NCBI GenBank assembly: GCA_947571775.1
Contig: CANOZK010000008.1
Location: 56,857 to 120,856, forward strand
DNA: 64,000 nt
Origin: an uncultured Lachnospiraceae bacterium
GTDB lineage: Bacteria > Bacillota > Clostridia > Lachnospirales > Lachnospiraceae
Direction: 5' to 3'
Part shown: positions 1 to 8,262 of the stretch, piece after piece
Position numbering within the stretch: position 1 is the first letter of the stretch
Layout of the letters: each line of letters begins with the position of its first letter
Notes under the pieces: model-generated
Told to the model about the DNA's origin: nothing
Seen by the model: only the letters and a program-made list of their open reading frames with translations
Database searches by the model: none
Made by a program: the position numbers and the translations under genes

Positions 1-783
1 CCCGTTGTGCTCATAAGTAATGTCCAGCGATTCTTTTCCCAAGGGGTGTTCCTGGATATACAATTCGTAATCCTTCTGATTGGCAATCTCTATCCCATCA
101 ATTTCTGTAATCACATCGCCTGGCTGGATTCCCGATTCCTCCAGAGGCATTCCTTTTATCAGAGACAGTACCTCTAGCTTCTCCGTATCCGCCCGGTTAA
201 AGCCCATCAAATATTTTTCTTGGGTTTTTGGCCGATAAGATATCTGCCGTTTTTCCCCATTCTGTTTTACGGTCATCTCAATAGGTGCGTCCTCCAATTC
301 ATTGAGGGCAAGCCAGGTATTCAGATCCTGTCCAATATCAATGGAATATCCCTGAAATTTTGTGATCTGGTCGCCCTCCCGCAGCCCTGCCGCATATGCT
401 GGGGAATCTTTCGGAACTTCCAACACCCTAGAAGGCACGTAGCCCATCATCGCCACGATAAGTACAGAGAGAACAAACGCCATGATAAAGTTAAAAATCG
501 GACCGGCCGCAACCGCTGCAATCCGTCCCCAGATTGGGGCGGAATTAAAGGAGCCTGGAGTCTCGCTGTCCTCGTCCTCGCCCAGCATCATGCAGGAACC
601 GCCGAGAGGAAGAAGCTTTAGACAATAGCGGGTGTCCCCTTTTTGGGTACTCAGCAGGGTAGGTCCCATTCCCAGGGAAAACTGCTGAACAACAATCCCG
701 TTTTTCTTTGCCAGAAGAAAATGCCCGAACTCATGAAATAGCACCAAAACGCTGAAAATAATCACAGCAATGAGAATCTTCAT
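1..783 (-). CDS. rseP: RseP-like site-2 zinc metalloprotease (partial)
   Basis: Intramembrane M50 zinc metalloprotease that cleaves transmembrane substrates such as anti-sigma factors. The gene reads leftward and runs off the left edge, so about 261 N-terminal residues are present. Translating the minus strand from the ATG at 783 gives an N-terminal membrane segment with the zinc motif HEFGH (about residues 18-22), then a second hydrophobic stretch (FNFIMAF) and two PDZ-like stretches with GLREGDQI and GIQPGDVI turns. It follows dxr with a one-base gap and is the last visible gene of the pyrH-frr-uppS-cdsA-dxr run, the usual clostridial order. The second conserved LDG zinc motif lies beyond the edge, so activity cannot be confirmed here. 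Confidence 0.9.
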   Translation of the reverse strand, partial: MKILIAVIIFSVLVLFHEFGHFLLAKKNGIVVQQFSLGMGPTLLSTQKGDTRYCLKLLPLGGSCMMLGEDEDSETPGSFNSAPIWGRIAAVAAGPIFNFIMAFVLSVLIVAMMGYVPSRVLEVPKDSPAYAAGLREGDQITKFQGYSIDIGQDLNTWLALNELEDAPIEMTVKQNGEKRQISYRPKTQEKYLMGFNRADTEKLEVLSLIKGMPLEESGIQPGDVITEIDGIEIANQKDYELYIQEHPLGKESLDITYEHNG

Positions 784-784
784 A

Positions 785-1927
785 CTACCACCTGCTTTCC
801 AACCATTGATTTGTATCGGTTTCAATTTCCAGAATTGTTTCCAGAGAAGGCTCTACAACAACCTGATGTCTGTTCATGGCGCTCCGAATACAGTCATAAA
901 TATCCAGAAATCCGATTTCCCGGTGCAAAAATTTGCGCACAGCCTGTTCGTTGGCCGCATTAAAGACCGTAGGCATACTGCCGCCAGTTCTGGCCGCTTC
1001 CATAGCCATGGCAAGCCCCTGAAACGTATCCAAATCCGGCGCCTCAAAACTGAGCGTTCCCAATGCGGAAAAGTCCAGCCGCTCACCAGACAAAAAACGC
1101 CGTTCAGGGTAATAAAGGGCATACTGAATCGGAAGTTTCATATCTGGCGTGCCCAACTGTGCCATTACCGCGCCGTCCTCAAATTCCACCATAGAATGGA
1201 TGACACTCTGGGGCTGCACCACCACCTCTACCTGTTCCAAATCCGCCTGAAACAGCCAGCAGGCTTCCATAACTTCCAGCCCTTTATTGACCAATGTAGC
1301 AGAGTCCACCGTGATTTTCTGTCCCATCACCCAGTTGGGATGCTTTAGCGTATCTTCCAGTGTAACTTTTTCCAGCTTTTTTCTGCTGTATCCCCGGAAC
1401 GGCCCGCCCGATGCAGTCAACAACAACCGCCGGAACGTATGGGGTGTCTCTCTGTGAAGACACTGGAAAATGGCGCTGTGCTCGCTGTCAACCGGAAGAA
1501 TGGAAACCCCTGATTTGTGCGCCAGAGGCATGATCAAATGCCCCGCCGTAACCAGAGTCTCCTTATTTGCCAGCGCAATATCTTTGCCTGCCCGTATGGC
1601 TTCGATGGTGGGACGAATGCCAATCATGCCCACCACGGCTGTGACCAAAAGTTCCATGTCCTCCAGGGATGCCAACTCCAGCATTCCATCCATGCCGCCG
1701 GCTACTCTTGTGCGGGTATCCTGTATGCGCACCGCTAGATCCTTTGCCTTTGCCTCGTCCATCACCGATACCATTTCCGGCGTAAATTCCCGAACCTGCT
1801 TTTCCAAGAGTTCAATATTGGAACCTGCCGCTAGACCTCGTATCTGGATGTCCCCATTCTGTCTAACCACCTCCAGCGTCTGCGTCCCTATCGATCCAGT
1901 GGAACCCAAAATCCCAATTTTTTTCAT
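785..1927 (-). CDS. dxr: 1-deoxy-D-xylulose 5-phosphate reductoisomerase
   Basis: Second enzyme of the MEP isoprenoid pathway; it converts DXP to 2-C-methyl-D-erythritol 4-phosphate with NADPH and a divalent metal in the cytoplasm. The 380-residue protein has normal family length. The N-terminal NADPH-binding GSTGSIG motif is at residues 8-14, the LANKETLV motif of the central domain follows, and the metal-binding stretch LPVDSEHSAIFQC is present. It sits between cdsA (14-base gap) and rseP (one-base gap), so it is cotranscribed. Grouping with uppS and cdsA makes sense, since all three supply lipid carriers and membrane lipids. Confidence 0.97.
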   Translation of the reverse strand: MKKIGILGSTGSIGTQTLEVVRQNGDIQIRGLAAGSNIELLEKQVREFTPEMVSVMDEAKAKDLAVRIQDTRTRVAGGMDGMLELASLEDMELLVTAVVGMIGIRPTIEAIRAGKDIALANKETLVTAGHLIMPLAHKSGVSILPVDSEHSAIFQCLHRETPHTFRRLLLTASGGPFRGYSRKKLEKVTLEDTLKHPNWVMGQKITVDSATLVNKGLEVMEACWLFQADLEQVEVVVQPQSVIHSMVEFEDGAVMAQLGTPDMKLPIQYALYYPERRFLSGERLDFSALGTLSFEAPDLDTFQGLAMAMEAARTGGSMPTVFNAANEQAVRKFLHREIGFLDIYDCIRSAMNRHQVVVEPSLETILEIETDTNQWLESRW

Positions 1928-1940
1928 AAACGTTCCCCTC

Positions 1941-2759
1941 TTAATTCATCCATACCACCAGGTAATAAATCACTGGGGCGGTAAAAATCACGCTGTCAAA
2001 CCGATCCAGGATACCGCCATGTCCGGGAATCAGTTTTCCATAATCTTTGATTCCTGTCTGTCTTTTTATGGCAGAAGCCGCTAAATCCCCCACCATAGAG
2101 AGAATCGCTCCCGCTGCGCAGATCACGCCGTAACCTATCGCGCTGCCTTTTGTTAAATAGGCATAAAGAATTCCCAGCAAAACAGCGCCCACGACTCCGC
2201 CTACCGCGCCTTCCACTGACTTTTTCGGGCTTAGCACCGGCGTCATCTTATGCTTTCCAAACAATACGCCCACGCAATACGCACAGGTATCGCATCCCCA
2301 GGAACACAGGAAAATCAGCCACACATGATAAAAGCCGCCTTCCAGTTGGCGTGTCAGATAAATACAGGAAAGCATCACCGCTACATAGACGATCCCGAAA
2401 AATGTGGCCATTACCTGCCCCGCCTGGTATCTGGGATACGTAAAGACATATACAAACATCAGAAGCATCAAAGCGGCTATCACTGCCAGCATCCCATATT
2501 CCTGCACTCCAAACCAGAGGGCAGCGTTATAGAGCAAAGCTCCTGCATAACCCGCCAGCTCCAAAATTTCTGCTTGCTGTGAAGAGTCATTGTCTGAACG
2601 GACGCCATCTGGATAGGCTTTCATGGCCTGGTACAGCTCCCGCATTCCAATGAAGGAAACCGCTGCTACAACGGCATACAGCAAAATTCCTCCCCGGGAT
2701 ATCACCAAAAAGACTGCCAGCACCAGCAAAATTCCGCTGAGCAGCCGCGTCCTAAACAT
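1941..2759 (-). CDS. cdsA: phosphatidate cytidylyltransferase
   Basis: Integral membrane enzyme that makes CDP-diacylglycerol from phosphatidic acid and CTP, the branch point for phospholipid synthesis. The 272-residue sequence is a string of hydrophobic helices with the CDP-alcohol synthase signature near the C-terminus: SMVGDLAASAIKR followed by KDYGKLIPGHGGILDRFDS. The SPKKSVEGAVGG stretch also matches the family. The start overlaps the last eight bases of uppS, implying translational coupling. Length and motifs are complete. Confidence 0.96.
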   Translation of the reverse strand: MFRTRLLSGILLVLAVFLVISRGGILLYAVVAAVSFIGMRELYQAMKAYPDGVRSDNDSSQQAEILELAGYAGALLYNAALWFGVQEYGMLAVIAALMLLMFVYVFTYPRYQAGQVMATFFGIVYVAVMLSCIYLTRQLEGGFYHVWLIFLCSWGCDTCAYCVGVLFGKHKMTPVLSPKKSVEGAVGGVVGAVLLGILYAYLTKGSAIGYGVICAAGAILSMVGDLAASAIKRQTGIKDYGKLIPGHGGILDRFDSVIFTAPVIYYLVVWMN

Positions 2760-3468
2760 TGTTGCCCTCCTTTACTCCGCCATACCTTCTATCTCTTTTA
2801 TTATATTGCTCAATAGCTTTGACCAATTCCTTTTGATTAAAATCCGGCCAATGCACATCGGTAAAATAAAATTCCGTATAGGCAAGCTGCCACAAAAGGA
2901 AATTAGAAAGCCGCTGTTCGCCGCTGGTTCTGATCAGAAGATCCGGATCGGGAAGCCCTGCCGTATCCAAATAATCTGCAAAATTTTCTTCCGTGAGTTC
3001 TTCTGGAGACAATTCCCCTGCCTGACATTTTTCCAGCATCTTTTTTACGCCTCGAACCATCTCGTTTCTGCTTCCGTAATTCAGTGCAAGCTGAAAATGC
3101 AACTCTTCAAACTGGCTGGAGAACTCCTCCAAAGTCCGCACGCTGTCCTGAATATCCTGGTCGAATGCAGAGATCTCGCCGATAACCCGAACCTTCATCT
3201 GCCACTTCTGCGAAATTTTGATGCATTTTTTCAAATAATCCCGGAAAAGTTTCATCAACCCCTCTACCTCTGTTTTGGAGCGTTTCCAGTTTTCTGTGGA
3301 AAAAGCGTATACGGTGAGGTACTTCACCCCTAATTCACGGGCATATTCGCAGACCTTTTCCAGATTTTCACAGCCCTTCACATGTCCGTATCCTCTGGGC
3401 ATCCCTTTGCGTTTTGCCCATCTGCCATTGCCATCTAGAATAATGGCGATATGCCTGGGTACATTCAT
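2752..3468 (-). CDS. uppS: undecaprenyl (isoprenyl) diphosphate synthase
   Basis: Cis-prenyltransferase that elongates farnesyl diphosphate to the C55 carrier used for peptidoglycan and surface glycans. The 238-residue protein opens with the signature HIAIILDGNGRWAKRKG, carrying the catalytic Asp at about residue 12 and the IPP-binding region; the C-terminal DLLIRTSGEQRLSNFLLWQ motif is intact. It overlaps cdsA by eight bases. A GC-rich hairpin lies between it and the upstream gene frr, so its expression may be reduced relative to frr and pyrH. The product is the lipid carrier needed by the glycan island elsewhere in this window. Confidence 0.97.
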   Translation of the reverse strand: MNVPRHIAIILDGNGRWAKRKGMPRGYGHVKGCENLEKVCEYARELGVKYLTVYAFSTENWKRSKTEVEGLMKLFRDYLKKCIKISQKWQMKVRVIGEISAFDQDIQDSVRTLEEFSSQFEELHFQLALNYGSRNEMVRGVKKMLEKCQAGELSPEELTEENFADYLDTAGLPDPDLLIRTSGEQRLSNFLLWQLAYTEFYFTDVHWPDFNQKELVKAIEQYNKRDRRYGGVKEGNNV

Positions 3469-3500
3469 ACAAATCTCCTCTCAAAAATACAAGTCAGAAA

Positions 3501-3524
3501 CAGGGGCCTCCTATAAGGCCCCTG
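3501..3524 (-). terminator. hairpin between frr and uppS
   Basis: A perfect nine-base-pair stem (CAGGGGCCT / AGGCCCCTG) with a six-base loop lies in the 112-base gap between frr and uppS. The minus-strand 3' side continues TTTCTGACTTG, a poor U-run. It may act as a partial intra-operon terminator or as an mRNA-stabilising or processing element. The plus-strand side is followed by TTATTT. Confidence 0.55.
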
Positions 3525-3580
3525 TTATTTAAGTCGCCGCTCACTCATTGAACAGTAACTGATTGCTTCATGAATGGCTG

Positions 3581-4132
3581 CTATACCGTTAAAATCTCCT
3601 TCGATTTATCCTCCACAGCAGCATCCACCTTTTTCACGTATTGATCCGTCATTTTCTGCACTTGTTCTTCCAACTCTTTGATCTCATCCTCTGAGACATC
3701 CCCTTTGCCCAGTTTCTTTAAGGTATCGTTGGCATCCCTGCGAATATTGCGGAGTGCTACCTTGGCGGCCTCTCCACGTTTTTTGATGTCCTTTACCAAG
3801 TCTTTTCTGCGCTCCTCTGTCAATTCTGGAAATACCAGTCGGATTGTTTTTCCATCGTTGGTCGGGTTGATTCCCAAATCAGATGTGAGAATTGCTTTCT
3901 CAATCTTCTTTACCATATCTGGCTCCCACGGCTGGATCTGAATCATCCTGGCCTCTGGCACACTGACATTGGCCACTTGCTGGATTGGCGTGGGTGCGCC
4001 GTAATAATCTACGGTCAGCCGATCCAGTACTCTTGGATTTGCCCTTCCTGCCCGGATCGCCGCATATTCCGATTCCAGATTATTCATTGTTTTCTTCATT
4101 TTCTCATCATACTTTTGAATTCTCTCATCCAT
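3581..4132 (-). CDS. frr: ribosome recycling factor
   Basis: Splits post-termination ribosomes together with EF-G. The 183-residue length is canonical. The family signature is evident: the AGRANPRVLD segment near residue 30, VDYYGAPTPIQQVA, and the conserved RKDLVKDIKKRGEAAKVALRNIRRDAND stretch. It lies 43 bases downstream of pyrH, the usual pyrH-frr pairing, and is transcribed with it from the promoter near 6.1 kb. Confidence 0.98.
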   Translation of the reverse strand: MDERIQKYDEKMKKTMNNLESEYAAIRAGRANPRVLDRLTVDYYGAPTPIQQVANVSVPEARMIQIQPWEPDMVKKIEKAILTSDLGINPTNDGKTIRLVFPELTEERRKDLVKDIKKRGEAAKVALRNIRRDANDTLKKLGKGDVSEDEIKELEEQVQKMTDQYVKKVDAAVEDKSKEILTV

Positions 4133-4175
4133 TTGTTATTCTCCCTCAAAATTTTTTCACAGGCAGTGATATCTT

Positions 4176-4874
4176 TTAAGATACCAGCACCCTTGTACCA
4201 TGGAATTCTCCCCGCGCTGTACGGATAATACTGTCTTTCTCATTTAAGCCAAACACCAGCATAGGCATATGGTTCTCCATGCACAGAACAGAGGCCGTCA
4301 TATCGATCACTGCCAATTGTTTATGAATCACATCCTGAATGTGTATTTCATCATATTTTACTGCATTCGGGTTCTCTTTCGGATCGCTGTCGTAGACACC
4401 ATCCACCGCCTTTGCCAGCAATATGGCCTCCGCCTCGATCTCAACAGCCCGCAGCACCGTTGTGGTATCGGTGGAAAAATAGGGGTGTCCCGTACCTCCG
4501 GCAAAGAATACAGCCTTTCCCTGTTCCAGAGCCGCAACAGCTTCATCTTTGGAAAACAGTTTCGTAAATGCATCGCAGACAAACGGCGTAAACACTTCTG
4601 TCTGCAATCCCACATGGCGGCAGATTTCCGATACGTAAATACAGTTCATCACCGTGGCCATCATGCCAATCTGATCCGCTTTCGTCCGATCCATGGCATT
4701 GCTGGATCTTCCACGCCAGAAATTACCCCCGCCAATGACGATCCCCGGCTGTATGCCTTCATCCGCAATCGCTTTTATCTGCCTGGCTGTCTCCATAACC
4801 GTAGCCTCGTCAAATCCTGTTTTCTTATCGCCAGCCAGAGCTTCCCCACTTAGTTTCAGTAATACCCTTTTCAT
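4176..4874 (-). CDS. pyrH: UMP kinase
   Basis: Phosphorylates UMP to UDP in pyrimidine nucleotide synthesis; the bacterial enzyme is a hexamer of the amino-acid-kinase fold. The 232-residue protein begins MKRVLLKLSGEAL, has the glycine-rich IVIGGGNFWRGR loop at about residues 45-56, the FFAGGTGHPYFSTDT nucleotide-binding segment and a C-terminal GTRV stretch. The UDP-sugar pool it feeds is used by the pse genes of the island, although that link is only metabolic. It is 15 bases downstream of a lipoprotein gene. Confidence 0.97.
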   Translation of the reverse strand: MKRVLLKLSGEALAGDKKTGFDEATVMETARQIKAIADEGIQPGIVIGGGNFWRGRSSNAMDRTKADQIGMMATVMNCIYVSEICRHVGLQTEVFTPFVCDAFTKLFSKDEAVAALEQGKAVFFAGGTGHPYFSTDTTTVLRAVEIEAEAILLAKAVDGVYDSDPKENPNAVKYDEIHIQDVIHKQLAVIDMTASVLCMENHMPMLVFGLNEKDSIIRTARGEFHGTRVLVS

Positions 4875-4889
4875 CTTTCGCCCTTTCTT

Positions 4890-5960
4890 TTACCAAATTC
4901 CGGTAACGGTCTGTCCGCCGTCCTCGCCTTCCACAGTAGAAACTGCAAAACCATCATAATAATGATAAACAATGGTATTGCCTGTGGCCTCGTCCGTACC
5001 ATATTCCGTGGCATTCGCCGTTCCAATATCACCGATTAAGTTATCCATATCCTGGCCCACGTAACCTTGGGCTGTATCCCGAATATCCTGACCCTGGTTC
5101 TCCAATCCTGGAGGAACGACATCTCCTCCTCCTTCATTGGAATTTCCGGGATCTTCACCAGATGGATCGGTTTGCGTTGGTGTTGAATCGCCTCCTGTTT
5201 CAGAACCGGAATCTGACGGCTGCTGTGCAGAAGATGTATCTGAAGATGAATCGCCCGCTCCTGTACTTGCATTTGTATTTGTATTTGTTCCAGAACCTGT
5301 ACGCTTGCTGCCCGTTGTCTGAGTGGAGGAAGAACCTTGTGTACTTTCACTGGAACCCGAATCCGGCAGCCCCATCCGCTTTCTTGCCGCTGATAAAGTA
5401 GAAACCTGCTGCTTCGTTGACAAACTCTGATATTTCACATAGGGAACACCATCGTCCAGATTCAAGGAAAGTTCTTCGATATCACTCAATGTCAGTTCCC
5501 GGAAATAACAGTCGTCCATGCTTTCATCCGCAAAAGAAACCCGTAAATCATATTTTGTGATGGCAGACCCAGAAGAAGATTTTGCCTCTTTATCATAATA
5601 AAACAGTGCCCTGTCACTATTTTTTAACGTAAATTTCCCCTCTACATAATCCATACCCCAGTCTTCATCATCAGAAGAGCGGGCATAGAATGCGCTGATG
5701 TCCTCTCCTGTCAGATTGGTAATGACCAAATCGCCGGACGTAGCTGTCTGCGTGCCCATCACATTGGTAATCTGACTCTTATCTACACTGCTGCCCTGCT
5801 GCATTTCAACTACCTGACCGGACACGCTGTCGCTTTTGGTGATGATTGTCGGCTCTTCAGAAGAGGCAGAAACCTTGGCGGCGTCTGTTTTCTTCTTACA
5901 GCCTCCCAGCACACAACATACTGTCAGCATGCCAATAAGCAATAAATACTTTCTCTTCAT
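4890..5960 (-). CDS. Ser/Thr-rich lipoprotein of unknown function
   Basis: Predicted secreted lipoprotein. I chose the ATG at 5960 because a GGAGG sits eight bases upstream and it yields a clean lipoprotein signal (MKRKYLLLIGMLTVCCVLGGC, lipobox LGGC); an in-frame ATG 15 bases earlier has no such site. The body (about residues 25-185) has no motif I recognise. A low-complexity linker rich in Ser, Thr, Gly and Pro of roughly 100 residues follows, then a small C-terminal domain of about 65 residues that begins GYVGQDMDNLIGDIG and resembles short periplasmic repeat domains. It heads the pyrH operon. I cannot assign a function. Confidence 0.8.
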   Translation of the reverse strand: MKRKYLLLIGMLTVCCVLGGCKKKTDAAKVSASSEEPTIITKSDSVSGQVVEMQQGSSVDKSQITNVMGTQTATSGDLVITNLTGEDISAFYARSSDDEDWGMDYVEGKFTLKNSDRALFYYDKEAKSSSGSAITKYDLRVSFADESMDDCYFRELTLSDIEELSLNLDDGVPYVKYQSLSTKQQVSTLSAARKRMGLPDSGSSESTQGSSSTQTTGSKRTGSGTNTNTNASTGAGDSSSDTSSAQQPSDSGSETGGDSTPTQTDPSGEDPGNSNEGGGDVVPPGLENQGQDIRDTAQGYVGQDMDNLIGDIGTANATEYGTDEATGNTIVYHYYDGFAVSTVEGEDGGQTVTGIW

Positions 5961-6090
5961 ATATGATTCCTCCATTTCCTCTTATATGTACTCTTGGAAT
6001 CTTTTTGTATCTGATGCAAAGATTCTGAGAGTACAGCTTATCCGCTGTCGTTTGCCGATAGCGATATACAGGACATTCCCCTACCTTCTC

Positions 6091-6118
6091 ATTATATATT
6101 GTCTTTCAAGCTTGTCAA
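6091..6118 (-). promoter_or_regulatory. sigma-A promoter of the lipoprotein-pyrH-frr-uppS operon
   Basis: On the minus strand TTGACA (6118-6113) is followed after 16 bases by a perfect TATAAT (6096-6091), about 130 bases upstream of the lipoprotein start. No other strong promoter was seen between here and rseP, so it probably drives the whole run. The rest of 5961-6253 shows nothing else I recognise besides the hairpin at 6210-6239. Confidence 0.75.
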
Positions 6119-6209
6119 CCAATATCTCAGGAATTTATGGAACTTTAAGATTAGAATGTGTTTGAATCTGGAAAATTTCCCGGAAATTGAAACTCTTTAC
6201 GCCGCAAAC

Positions 6210-6239
6210 GACGGCCCCGCCATTTTCGACGGAGCCGTC
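6210..6239 (-). other. GC-rich hairpin downstream of the VTC-like gene
   Basis: A stem with arms GACGGCTCCG and CGGGGCCGTC lies just after the stop of the VTC-like gene. No U-run follows on either strand, so it may be a rho-dependent or weak terminator or an mRNA 3'-end stabiliser. Confidence 0.4.
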
Positions 6240-6253
6240 CAGCTCAAGGATCA

Positions 6254-6859
6254 TCAGGCATAGGCCCACTGCTCGGAAGCGGGTTCGATATTCACCAGCA
6301 TATTCAAGATATATCGAGGAATCGTCTTGGCCCTCCGTACACGGACTTGTACATCATCTTCAAACAGACATTCCAAGAAGTACTGATCTACCTGCCGACG
6401 AATGGCTTTATCAAACACTACATAATCCTGTTTCTCATAATGATAAACTTCTCTTTCAAATTCCATCATATGGCTGTATTCTAATCCATTCAGCGTACTC
6501 TGCAAATAGAAATCCCGAACAAGAGGCCGCTCATCTTCCTTCATCCACGCAATCTCGCCGTTTAAAATACGGCTGCCTTCCTCTTCACTGATCGTCTCCC
6601 GCTGCTTGCAGATCAGGTTGCCCTGTACATTTTTCTTTTCGAGATAAACTTCATGCGTTTCACCTTTCTTTTTGCACAGGGAATACTCGGAAGCATCTTT
6701 CACCTCATCTAAACAAAAAGTAAAAATATATTTGTGAAGAAGAAATTTTTGAATCGTTTCTTTTTTATTTTTATTCTTGTTTTTCAGTTTTTCTGCAGCC
6801 TCTTTATAATCTTCTATTGATATGATTTCTCCATTTTCGTAATAAGCCAGGTATTTCAT
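6254..6859 (-). CDS. VTC-domain-like protein lacking the usual N-terminal strands
   Basis: 201 residues from the ATG at 6859, chosen because GGAGG lies nine bases upstream; an upstream in-frame ATG at 6937 lacks a site. From about residue 70 the sequence follows the pattern of bacterial VTC (polyphosphate-polymerase-like tunnel) proteins: VYLEKK, then ICKQRETISEEEGSRIL, then MMEFEREVYHYEKQDYVVFD and a terminal VQVRVRRAKTIPRYIL. These correspond to the family's basic LEKK strand, the (L/I)xKxR strand, the YERExY stretch and the E(V/I)K-PxxI end. The typical N-terminal FRxELKY and SLYFDD segments are not seen; instead there is a Lys/Asn-rich stretch. It may be a divergent or truncated member. 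The match is by eye. Confidence 0.55.
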   Translation of the reverse strand: MKYLAYYENGEIISIEDYKEAAEKLKNKNKNKKETIQKFLLHKYIFTFCLDEVKDASEYSLCKKKGETHEVYLEKKNVQGNLICKQRETISEEEGSRILNGEIAWMKEDERPLVRDFYLQSTLNGLEYSHMMEFEREVYHYEKQDYVVFDKAIRRQVDQYFLECLFEDDVQVRVRRAKTIPRYILNMLVNIEPASEQWAYA

Positions 6860-7015
6860 ATACTGATTACCTCCATTCTTGTATTCTTGGAATATGCATC
6901 CTCTGGATTTCCCCTCCAAGATATATTCTATGTTCATTTCTGATATTTATTACTTTAACAGTAAAATGTGAATGGAGCGTGTCCTAATTCTGAAATCTTT
7001 CTAAAATCACAAAAA

Positions 7016-7062
7016 GATTACAACGATTTTTTTGTCCAAATTAGACTTGAATCATTGTAATC
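7016..7062 (-). terminator. terminator of the phosphatase-like gene
   Basis: Immediately after the stop at 7065 the minus strand folds GATTACAATGATT against AATCGTTGTAATC (one G-T pair) around a 21-base loop, followed by TTTTTG. This is a plausible intrinsic terminator. Confidence 0.7.
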
Positions 7063-7064
7063 CT

Positions 7065-8054
7065 CTAAAATAAATACCTGTCTTTCAAAAAATTCATATC
7101 AAATGGAGTTAACCCCAAAGCTTTTTTTACATATTTATCGAATGTGCCGTATTTTTCCGCGATCTTGTCGAAAGCCCTTTGCAAATAAATCTCCTTTACT
7201 CCCAACATAATCTCCGCGTTTTTTAAAGCCCGGCGGGGAACACCACGGTTTTCCAGCATCAGAAGCATAAATTCTGTGTCTTTTTGCAGATAATCTTTTG
7301 TCTGCATATACTCCGCCAGAATCTCCGTCTGGGAAACGCCCAGGATACGCAGCAACAGCGCAGTCCCCACGCCTGTCCGATCTTTGCCCTCATTGCCGTG
7401 CCATAACACAGCGCCCTCTGCATGATGCTTTAAGATACGCAGAAAACTTCCATATGCACTCTGTGCTCTCTGGCTCAGCACCAGATCCTCATAAAGCTGA
7501 AGCATACGGGCTTCGCCGTCGCCGGAAAAGCGGACAAGGGGTTCCATCGCTGCAAAGGATTTTTCCAAAATCGGATGTTCTATGTAATCCACTCCATTCA
7601 GTAACGCATCCGGCCTTTCTTCCCATTCCTCTTCTGTCCGAAAATCAACGACCGTTTTCAGCTTATATTCCCTGCACAGATAATTCTGATCGTCATAAGA
7701 AATGTGATACAAATCCCCGCTGCGCAGCAGGCGGCCCGGCAGGATACAACGTCCGTCTTTGGTCTGAATAGACCCCAAATCTCTGACATTATCCAAACTG
7801 TTCAAGGGCAGTTTCCCGCCTTTTTGATGACCTGCTATCAATTCGGGAATTTCTCTTTTCAGCGCTTTCAGACACTTCTCAGCCTCTTCGCCGTCCATTT
7901 CGATTGAATACTGATCTTTTTGCTGCGTGTGAATCACAATCTTATTGTCTTCCAAATATGCCCAGACAAGCTCCTTATATGTGATAAAATGCTCTTTTCC
8001 ATCCGCGGCAAACCGTATTCTTCGGTCTTCCAAGTGCAGCCCGCCAAAATCCAT
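7065..8054 (-). CDS. tyrosine-phosphatase-family protein with catalytic Cys replaced by Gly
   Basis: 329 residues from ATG 8054, where GGGAGG lies about seven bases upstream; the longer reading to 8171 runs back into a repeat-like element. The first 70 residues look like a small PH-like beta domain (GLHLEDRRIRF to IEMDGEEAEKCLKAL). Then comes a Y_phosphatase3-type domain: NVRDLGSIQTKDGR, LLRSGDLYHIS, VVDFRTEEEWEERPD, and the P-loop region. The expected HCxxGKDRTG loop reads HGNEGKDRTG (residues 219-228): codon 220 (7395-7397) is GGC instead of TGC. Arg227 and the GKDRTG frame are intact. Without the nucleophile the enzyme should not hydrolyse phosphotyrosine or phosphoinositide, so it may bind ligands only. 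Confidence 0.85.
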   Translation of the reverse strand: MDFGGLHLEDRRIRFAADGKEHFITYKELVWAYLEDNKIVIHTQQKDQYSIEMDGEEAEKCLKALKREIPELIAGHQKGGKLPLNSLDNVRDLGSIQTKDGRCILPGRLLRSGDLYHISYDDQNYLCREYKLKTVVDFRTEEEWEERPDALLNGVDYIEHPILEKSFAAMEPLVRFSGDGEARMLQLYEDLVLSQRAQSAYGSFLRILKHHAEGAVLWHGNEGKDRTGVGTALLLRILGVSQTEILAEYMQTKDYLQKDTEFMLLMLENRGVPRRALKNAEIMLGVKEIYLQRAFDKIAEKYGTFDKYVKKALGLTPFDMNFLKDRYLF

Positions 8055-8160
8055 CGGTGTCCTCCCAGGAAGCTGTCTAAATGTGTTTAAAACACACCCT
8101 AAGCCTTCTCTTAATGTATCTTTGGAATCTTTTATTCCCGCAGACAACGAGCCAAGCGAA

Positions 8161-8255
8161 CATGCTTGCATGTCTATTTGGCGACTGCCGCAAGGGTTAA
8201 ATACCCCGCCCTTGTGGGCACTTCAACTTTGACGCCCGGTTGCTTGCGGCGGGGT
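8161..8255. repeat. intergenic block of nested inverted repeats
   Basis: Between the phosphatase-like and DUF1015 genes lie the palindrome CATGCTTGCATG (8161-8172), the pair GCCGCAAG (8187-8194) / CTTGCGGC (8243-8250), the pair CCCCGCC (8204-8210) / GGCGGGG (8248-8254) and an internal GCCC...GGGC hairpin. On the plus strand TTTTT follows. It looks like a small dispersed palindromic element that also supplies a terminator-like stem; its copy number in the genome is unknown. Confidence 0.45.
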
Positions 8256-8262
8256 TTTTGAC

